Part shown: piece by piece, positions 60,901 through 64,000 of the stretch
How the letters are laid out: each line of letters begins with the position of its first letter
Numbering within the stretch: the stretch's first letter is position 1
Source: Hermatobates lingyangjiaoensis
Taxonomy: Eukaryota > Arthropoda > Insecta > Hemiptera > Hermatobatidae
DNA: 64,000 nucleotides
Assembly (NCBI GenBank): GCA_026182355.1
Contig: JAPFBL010001617.1
Location: 372,001-436,000 of the forward strand
Direction: 5' to 3'
Translations under genes and position numbers: made by a program
Notes under the pieces: generated by a model
Databases searched by the model: none
Told to the model about the DNA's origin: nothing
Seen by the model: only the letters and a program-made list of their open reading frames with translations

Positions 60901-62646
60901 TTCTTAAAATGAAATGCTCACCGGTAACTTTTTGTCTGATTGTAACGTAATTCTTACCTATGAGACTTCATAATCATTTTAAAGTAACGTGATAGTTTTA
61001 AGGAATAATGAGAATCAAATAACAAACATGGAATAATGGGAGAACGAATAGTAAAATAGTTGTAACTACGAACATGACACAAGGCATAAAAGGAGATCAA
61101 CCAAAGTTTTAATCTTGTACATGAAAAAGGCAACAGTTAATGAGACCAAGTCATATTGGTTTAACTAACTCAATATATCTCAACACATCCCCTACTTAAT
61201 GTTCTATTTTTAAATATAAAGTCATTTTGATCCATCAAAAAGTATGGGTTGTATCCTCCTCACAAGCTTTCAGATTGAATCATAAGTCAGAATGTTTACA
61301 TATTTAATGTTATTGTTTATTGTTAATGTTTATTTTGACTCAAAAAGTGACTTTCCCATCATGAATAATTACTCCCAAATAATAGTTTTCATCTACACTA
61401 TGAGGAACCTGTTTTTTGTGTAAAAAATTAATTTAAACCGTTAATAATTGACTGTAGCGTGTACACAAAATTTTAGATAAACACCAATTCACACACATAA
61501 TCGAAAAAACGTCATAAAACGACGTTGGAGACCTCAAACAAGTAAATCTGTCAAAATCTCGACATTCTAATTATTTCATTATGCTTTGCTTATTGTAAAG
61601 TAATAATGATGCTGGTTACTGAATTGTTAATGCTAACTATTATACACACCGTGATATAAGGTTTAACTACATTTGAATGCTTCTTGGATAGTGTGATTTT
61701 TCTAAAGCATTCATGACACTGATATTAACTAAATGCTTCTATTTTTGGGATACTTTAGTGGGAATATTTAATTAAAATTTCACTTTGAAAGAAAGATTAC
61801 TTCTGTACTTAATGCGTGCTTTTCTTATTTGTTTATCGTTAAGTTAAAACTAAACTGTATTAAACATTTTATTAATGGAATTTATTAATGTCACCTATGC
61901 TGAAATTAAAAGAGTTTAACAGTTAGATTTTTTCCGTTCTTCCTTATTCTTAAACTTCAGCCGAAAAATATTGATATTTTTTTAACAGGATTCATTTCAT
62001 GTTATTTCAAAAGTAAGTTTATTATACACCATTGAGCAAAGAATAAAGGTTTCTTATTGACATAGGAGAGCAAAAATATCCAACATTAATAATCATTTAT
62101 ATACACAACTCACTGAGGAGATGAGTCCAATAACTCGTTTAATTATTAAAGAGTAATTAGATGAGAGACATTTTACATATTTCAAATTTTCAAATAATAA
62201 AAGTAATTTTTATTTTTTGTTCACCTTTGCAATTCGGAGTTGACTGCTAGTTATTACATAGACAGAAAGGCATTTTAATGAAATAAATATATTGTCTATT
62301 TTTTTAGCTCCAAATTTTTTTTCTCATCGATTTCAACTTTGAACTGTAAATAATATGGGATTTACAATAAAACTTCTGTGACATTAAGGCTTCATTAATT
62401 AATTTTTTATTATTTCATTTTCCTTGTCTAAAGTTAATATTGTTTCATTGTAATGCTATATAATTTTTATGTTGGCTTTTATGCTTTATACAATTTTGGA
62501 AGTATTTATAAATTACGCACATAATATGTTAACAAGTATAAATTACCAGGAATCCCAGGTTCATTCTTGTCCGTGTATATAGTAGCCAAAGCACAAGGTG
62601 GGGACAACAGTTGTATTTCCACTGCCAAATTTGTCCCTTTAAAAAC
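38100..62646 (-). CDS. BBS1: BBS1, BBSome subunit (nine exons in the window, 5' end missing)
   Basis: BBS1 is a subunit of the BBSome, the coat-like complex that moves membrane proteins into and out of cilia; in insects cilia occur mainly in sensory neurons and sperm. The spliced product follows the family from near the end of the N-terminal segment through the beta-propeller ([52 protein letters not shown]) to the C-terminal [25 protein letters not shown] region. Exons, 5' to 3': 62547-62646, 57477-57751, 56161-56298, 53335-53550, 51614-51842, 46683-46844, 42335-42456, 41445-41582, 38100-38408. All eight junctions are GT/AG and keep phase. The first exon or exons lie outside the window. About 55 residues extend past the last segment that I can align. 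Confidence 0.92.
38661..38970 (+). mobile_element. hAT-like nonautonomous fragment (tentative)
   Basis: CAGTGCTCCCCAACCTTTTC followed by CACGGATCGGTCTC closely resembles the end of hAT elements (CAGTGGTTCCCAACCTTTTT...ACGGACCGGT). The right end was not found. It lies in a BBS1 intron. Confidence 0.4.
39389..40180 (-). mobile_element. LINE 3' fragment with (TAA)n tail
   Basis: The minus strand ends in about 15 TAA units (plus strand (TTA)n at 39389-39434), as for I-type LINEs. Upstream lies a C-terminal coding relic: [16 protein letters not shown] near 39610-39675, then RGRCFGTLN, matching the CRxC...ETPxHLL..C end of LINE polyproteins with RNase H. The GC-rich portion at 39780-40180 is not recognised. 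It is antisense-free relative to BBS1: both read on the minus strand, within a BBS1 intron. Confidence 0.6.
40181..41444. other. BBS1 intron, remainder
   Basis: AT-rich, with no repeat recognised. Confidence 0.4.
41445..41582 (-). CDS. BBS1: BBS1 exon 8 of the window
   Basis: Acceptor GTTCAG at 41583-41588 and a consensus donor GTAAGTATT at 41436-41444. 46 codons: [18 protein letters not shown], then [20 protein letters not shown], matching the VQGLGPTFKLTL domain that follows the propeller. Confidence 0.92.
42335..42456 (-). CDS. BBS1: BBS1 exon 7 of the window
   Basis: Acceptor CTTTTAG at 42457-42463, donor GTTAGT at 42329-42334. Two bases complete GAA from the previous exon, then [20 protein letters not shown] follows, the helical MH..FQ.DL...R.ARAY segment. 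Ends FSSQ at a codon boundary. Confidence 0.88.
42647..42769 (+). repeat. truncated 5' LTR
   Basis: Starts TGTAAATTTGAATC and ends at CATTGTAAATT, where identity with the 3' LTR stops. Confidence 0.85.
42820..44820 (+). CDS. gypsy pol remnant: RT thumb, RNase H, integrase
   Basis: 666 codons without a stop, opening at a TTG and with no ATG near; the upstream RT palm with YxDD is deleted. Order: RT thumb/connection (residues about 20-110, with [16 protein letters not shown]); RNase H (about 125-250) with D135, E177, D202 and D244; integrase zinc finger (H323, H328, C358, C361); integrase core with D391, D449 and E485, the last two separated by 35 residues; C-terminal GPF motif at 611 and a HASKLVPY end. 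The usual TDxGxEF around the second Asp reads VDQYSGLNS. No chromodomain is seen. The frame runs 25 bases into the 3' LTR and stops there. It integrated the element's DNA when a whole copy was active. Confidence 0.9.
   Translation: MFRIKLFLDAIIKEGFKLKLKKCAFAKHSVQFLGHVIANGTVSPINDNLVAIKKFQRPTNKKMVRQLLGKINFYHKFIEHCTQKLAPLHGLLKKDWKFKWTKECENCFEDIKRYLCSNPILAIFDKDKDIVIEVDASRLGIGAVLKQKQEDGILHPVGYFSKKLTPSQTKKEIMFLECLAIKEAILYWQYYLIGKSFTVMSDHKPLINLRSKSRTDEALGDMILYLSQFNFKIVYKEGKENIEADSLSRNPVLECFKSSENCLKIVNMIELEEIRNDQKTIKQEISKEKHILKEGDINYKFVRNRKRIYVSTTFGLKLILKVHQYYGHIGSNKIAEKLRPLFYFKDMDKQIQKFCRECEVCIKNKTRSSRAIGLLSKLGPATYPYEIMSIDTIGGFGGNRSPKRYMHLLVDHFTRYAWIRTSSTQTAYDFIKLIEPIVKNNNVKMLMVDQYSGLNSSKFKKYIKHKNIQLIFTAVDNPQSNGLNERLNQTLVNRVRCKINENKYQNRPWTIIAKLCVEEYNNTIHASTKFSPAFLLFGQRSEIVPVSLQSTSQDINEARAQALINSKKNFHKNKVRVDHNRKDQEFKEGDLVYISNGNKLNRNKLDEVRSGPFRITQRVSKSIYEVRCRKKRKEANLFHASKLVPYSLSEEKESPGEEDVNLNLLL
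44796..45006 (+). repeat. 3' LTR
   Basis: 211 bp from TGTAAATTTG to CCACATCACA, flanked by AGTA. It includes the last codons and stop of the pol frame. Confidence 0.9.
46683..46844 (-). CDS. BBS1: BBS1 exon 6 of the window
   Basis: Acceptor TTTTAG at 46845-46850, donor GTGAACC at 46676-46682. Encodes [14 protein letters not shown] and then [20 protein letters not shown], matching the IKILKR and VPRKT..VDQTLRER stretches of BBS1. It lies between a family A repeat and a PLE hairpin, yet both splice sites and frame are intact. Confidence 0.9.
46865..47135. repeat. PLE-type hairpin, family 1, in a BBS1 intron
   Basis: Outer GATTTCACATAAACACGTGA, arms of about 90 bp and (TA)n on both sides. The minus-strand motif at 46960-47002 is intact with H17 = A. 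The plus-strand motif at 47035-47077 has an altered stem I (GATT/AGTA). Confidence 0.75.
46960..47002 (-). ncRNA. hammerhead-like motif, family 1
   Basis: GACT, CTGACGA, GACCG/CGGTT, GAAA, AG/CU, A, AGTC. The cleavage-site base is A where other copies have T, a change that hammerheads tolerate. It reads in the BBS1 sense direction, inside the intron between exons 5 and 6. Confidence 0.55.
47140..47270 (-). repeat. family 2 PLE arm, single
   Basis: One arm of the family 2 hairpin with its hammerhead-like motif on the minus strand at 47182-47215 (TCTC, CTGAAGA, GGTT/AACC, GAAA, AATT, A, GAGA). Continues into ACCAAGCGCACTGG and ends in a (TA)n tract. Confidence 0.6.
47275..47552. repeat. PLE-type hairpin, family 1, followed by long (TA)n
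   Basis: A family 1 hairpin at 47278-47487. Its plus-strand motif near 47413 has the consensus CTGATGA box and GAAAC, but helix II is altered. The (TA)n at 47487-47552 is one of the longest in the window. Confidence 0.7.
47606..47639 (-). ncRNA. hammerhead-like motif, family 2
   Basis: Stem I TCTC/GAGA, CTGAAGA, one extra C, helix II GGTT/AACC with a two-base loop, GAAA, self-complementary AATT as stem III, and H17 = A. All invariant core positions are kept. Confidence 0.55.
47971..48205 (-). pseudogene. Penelope-like GIY-YIG nuclease fragment (lineage 2)
   Basis: A minus-strand frame reads [19 protein letters not shown], then [18 protein letters not shown] and RLQILRQIP, the second half of the PLE GIY-YIG domain, very close to the relic at 9.7 kb. 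The YVG start is cut off by the palindrome arm. About 75 codons remain open. Confidence 0.75.
48556..48589 (+). ncRNA. hammerhead-like motif, family 2
   Basis: Mirror of the motif at 47606-47639 in the other arm: TCTC 48556-48559, CTGAAGA 48560-48566, GAAA 48578-48581, A at 48585 and GAGA 48586-48589. Confidence 0.55.
48680..49110. repeat. (TA)n tracts and decayed family 2 arms
   Basis: (TA)n at about 48682-48702 and 48862-48902. Between and after them are partial family 2 arms (ACTTAGAGACTGTTAATGTG; CAGTCAAGTCTCTAATTATC) and a tail (TTAGTTTATTTAGTTCTTGG) like that at 11.7 kb. Confidence 0.6.
49111..51140. other. BBS1 intron DNA
   Basis: AT-rich. A 75-codon plus-strand frame at 49687-49914 (with [20 protein letters not shown]) is GC-richer than its surroundings but belongs to no family I recognise. 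Confidence 0.35.
51160..51355. repeat. minisatellite in a BBS1 intron
   Basis: Repeats of about 20-25 bp around GTACGATGCT arranged in a higher-order unit of about 70 bp (GTATGTACGATGCTGTCGG, GTGTACGATGCTATCTG, AGCATATAAGATGCCGTCAG), two and a half times. Both strands stay open because the repeat lacks stops, giving spurious frames. Confidence 0.8.
51614..51842 (-). CDS. BBS1: BBS1 exon 5 of the window
   Basis: Acceptor TTGCAG at 51843-51848, donor GTAATA at 51608-51613. Encodes [20 protein letters not shown] through [16 protein letters not shown]. Markedly GC-richer than its introns. Ends one base into a codon (A), completed as AGT by the next exon. Confidence 0.9.
52240..52263. repeat. (TA)n microsatellite
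   Basis: Short AT dinucleotide tract in the intron between BBS1 exons 4 and 5. Confidence 0.85.
53335..53550 (-). CDS. BBS1: BBS1 exon 4 of the window
   Basis: Acceptor CCGTAG just above 53550, donor GTAAGC at 53329-53334. 72 codons with [20 protein letters not shown] and [11 protein letters not shown], the family's ACRNG.IY blade. Phase 0 at both ends. Confidence 0.9.
53778..54260 (-). CDS. hypothetical open frame within a BBS1 intron
   Basis: About 160 codons open if read from around 54260 ([20 protein letters not shown]), the last 138 starting at a TTG. It ends [10 protein letters not shown] before TAA. Rather hydrophilic with several Cys and basic residues; no domain recognised. A GAT/AAT-rich low-complexity tract begins at 54265, so it may be the end of an unknown retroelement. 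No splice partners were found. Confidence 0.3.
   Translation of the reverse strand, partial: FTYKGEKAWWGAPSALSTAPSVLFTVDNVLNKEIFNSFHFKCSFCTTNVKRPGSINSSTLKQNQSMLQRKNRGLLGKQRSKANCKRTGVIENAINSDRTPGIVICSDRPRGVKHQNLLLRFYTKLCTPQSLFDFEFDIKSNEYQEIIELLLFLSEVIPEL
54480..54790 (+). other. degenerate coding-like stretch
   Basis: Fragments in two frames ([31 protein letters not shown]) suggest an old coding relic, interrupted by stops. Not assigned. Confidence 0.2.
56161..56298 (-). CDS. BBS1: BBS1 exon 3 of the window
   Basis: Acceptor ATTTAG at 56299-56304, donor GTAACAAG at 56153-56160. Exactly 46 codons including [20 protein letters not shown], a propeller blade with the conserved LGTE...DPE pattern. 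Phase 0 at both ends. Confidence 0.9.
57477..57751 (-). CDS. BBS1: BBS1 exon 2 of the window
   Basis: Acceptor ATTTAG at 57752-57757; donor GTTATT at 57471-57476 (GT present, otherwise weak). Encodes [20 protein letters not shown] then FSLPG, and a helical linker ending in HRTVPLTKE. The [11 protein letters not shown] phrase is one of the most conserved in the family. Confidence 0.88.
58266..60128 (-). repeat. family A interspersed repeat, longest copy (1.86 kb)
   Basis: Runs on the minus strand from AATCTGGAGTGGCC (60128) to the right terminus at 58270. Unlike the 1.6-kb copies it keeps an extra internal segment of about 500 bp (58940-59450, with GCATGATGGATTTGTCTCAC) that is shared only with the copy at 8.1-9.5 kb. 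It may be closer to the ancestral form. Confidence 0.75.
60129..61150. other. BBS1 intron DNA
   Basis: AT-rich; nothing recognised. Confidence 0.4.
61180..61605 (+). repeat. family A interspersed repeat, strongly diverged 3' part
   Basis: TCAAGCTTTCAGATTGAATC-like and ATAAGTCAGAATGTTTACAT blocks, GTGACTTTCCCATCATGAAT and a decayed terminus ATTATGCTTTGCTTATTGTA. Confidence 0.55.
62547..62646 (-). CDS. BBS1: BBS1 exon 1 of the window
   Basis: Acceptor CTTTAG at 62647-62652, donor GTAATT at 62541-62546. Encodes [17 protein letters not shown]...NEPGIP, matching the KVLKG segment of BBS1 before the first blade. It ends one base into a codon that the next exon completes as GGC. It begins on a codon boundary, so at least one exon precedes it outside the window. 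Confidence 0.85.
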
Positions 62647-62924
62647 CTAAAGAAATGAGGTTCCGTAAGTTTTATGCATAAAACTATAATTAAGATTTAA
62701 GCCAAAGCATTTTCTTTAAAACTTCAAAATATTCTTAGTTTGTCTGAATAATGTCAGAAACATGTAAGAAAAATGACAGTGTCACCCAACCTCCAAAGAA
62801 TCAGGTTAAAATTAATATTCATTTTTAATATAAAACGAAAGAGTCCATCCTCGCACTTCAATATTACCCAAAGATAATATGATTCATAAACAAGAAAAAA
62901 TACATCTAATATTAAGGTTTGGAG

Positions 62925-62965
62925 TGGCCTACGCTTAGCTTTACTATAAGTAAAAGAATATCAAA
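62925..62965 (+). repeat. family A left terminus
   Basis: GGTTTGGAGTGGCCTACGC followed by TTTACTATAAGTAAA, 280 bases upstream of the first BBS1 exon in the window; internal family A blocks follow only faintly. Confidence 0.5.
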
Positions 62966-63529
62966 TTGTTAATAACATAATAATTTTTGTCTTCTCAAAA
63001 GCTTTTGCATTCAATCTTAGGTCAAAAGTTTACATTTCATTAAAAAAAAAATAGTTTTTGTTGTTATAAATATTTTTAATTTTTTTATTTATTATTTCTT
63101 TGACTAAATCTTAAAATGAATACTTTATATCGCTGTCTTGTAGTCCTGTCTGTTTATCCAATGAATTGGTGTGTGAAATCCTTGCATCTCATTCTCTAAA
63201 TCTCATTTTAATTCCTATTATCATCACTACTAAAAATTTCAATGAAGAAGAATTTTATTAATTAATCATAGAGATGAATAGGAAAAATCAAATGGCTTAA
63301 TATATTTTTATTCATATGCTGCATGCTAAATGTAATATCAAAGTTGTAAAAACAATTATTTATATACAATTAAATTCAATTTTTGTTAAATTAATATGAT
63401 TATAAATAAATGAAAATATAAATAACGCTTTAAAAACCATCTATATATATCACGTCACTTGCTCTCTGACGACGTGATAGACAAAAGGCCTCAGAGCGAT
63501 GATCTCCTTATCTTTTGTGTGAATTACTT

Positions 63530-63722
63530 TTATATATATATATATATATATATATGATCAAACCACAATAAGAAAATGGGAAAACAAGACTAAGATCTTT
63601 CAACTATTGGGTTTTTGACTCTGACCAAGACCGCTTATTACGGTTGAAAGATTTTAGTCTTGTTTTCCCATTTTCTTATTGTGGTTTGATCATTGATTGT
63701 TATTTCACGTGTTTGTGTGAAA

Positions 63723-63763
<41 letters not shown>

Positions 63764-63765
63764 AC
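63530..63765. repeat. PLE-type hairpin, family 1, between (TA)n tracts
   Basis: CAAACCACAATAAGAAAATG on the left and its complement on the right, with outer GTTATTTCACGTGTTTG. The left arm lacks the hammerhead part. The right arm keeps CTGACCAAGACCGC (core base changed) and GAAAGATTTTAGTC. Confidence 0.65.
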
Positions 63766-63915
63766 AAGGTTTCGCAATAAACACGTCAAACAACAATCAA
63801 CGTTCAAACCACAATAAGGGATGAGAAAAAAGACTAAAATCTTCCAACCGTGACATAAATTAAAAGGCCTCAGAGCATTTTTTCTATCTGTTTTCTTTTT
63901 TTCCTTGTGGTTTGT

Positions 63916-63970
<55 letters not shown>
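63766..63970. repeat. decayed family 1 PLE arm and long (TA)n
   Basis: CAAACCACAATAAGGGATGAG and GACTAAAATCTTCCAACCG remain of one arm; a (TA)n tract at 63919-63967 follows. Confidence 0.6.
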
Positions 63971-64000
63971 ATATCTCCCGAATATTTACAGAGGCCGCGC

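Overview
The window is AT-rich eukaryotic DNA, most likely from an insect with a large, transposon-filled genome. Spliced coding exons with canonical GT/AG borders, (TAACC)n tails that match the insect TTAGG telomere unit, tRNA-derived SINE heads, Penelope-like elements, LINEs, a Helitron, hAT and gypsy remnants all point that way. No bacterial operon, rRNA or CRISPR is present. The species cannot be named from sequence alone.

The one clear host gene is BBS1 (Bardet-Biedl syndrome 1, a subunit of the BBSome that carries membrane cargo to and from cilia). It lies on the minus strand from 62646 down to 38100. Nine exons were found by joining open frames at splice sites whose phases agree at all eight junctions. 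The first exon or exons lie beyond the right end of the window. Its introns (up to about 4.8 kb) are filled with mobile DNA: a gypsy element nested in another repeat, a 1.1-kb palindrome, a LINE tail and a minisatellite.

Layout: 1-12.5 kb holds Penelope-like element (PLE) relics, hairpins flanked by (TA)n, and a hAT relic; 12.7-13.0 kb a SINE-like repeat; 15.47-16.60 kb a decayed Helitron; 17.7-28.3 kb several copies of one 1.6-kb interspersed repeat (called family A here), one interrupted by a 2-kb foldback element built of 43-bp repeats; 28.3-33 kb mostly plain AT-rich DNA; 33.1-33.7 kb a decayed adenain-like protease gene; 34.35-35.4 kb a LINE 3' end and a SINE head; 35.8-36.2 kb another PLE hairpin; 38.1-62.6 kb BBS1 and its introns; 63.4-64.0 kb more PLE hairpins.

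The most interesting signal is a set of hammerhead-ribozyme-like motifs in the PLE-associated hairpins. At least four sequence families share the CUGANGA and GAAA core boxes, a helix II with a conserved one-nucleotide offset, a self-complementary two-base-pair stem III and a short matching stem I. Two of these families sit next to two different PLE coding relics, which suggests that each PLE lineage carries its own ribozyme. Pairing was read by eye; no folding or database search was run.
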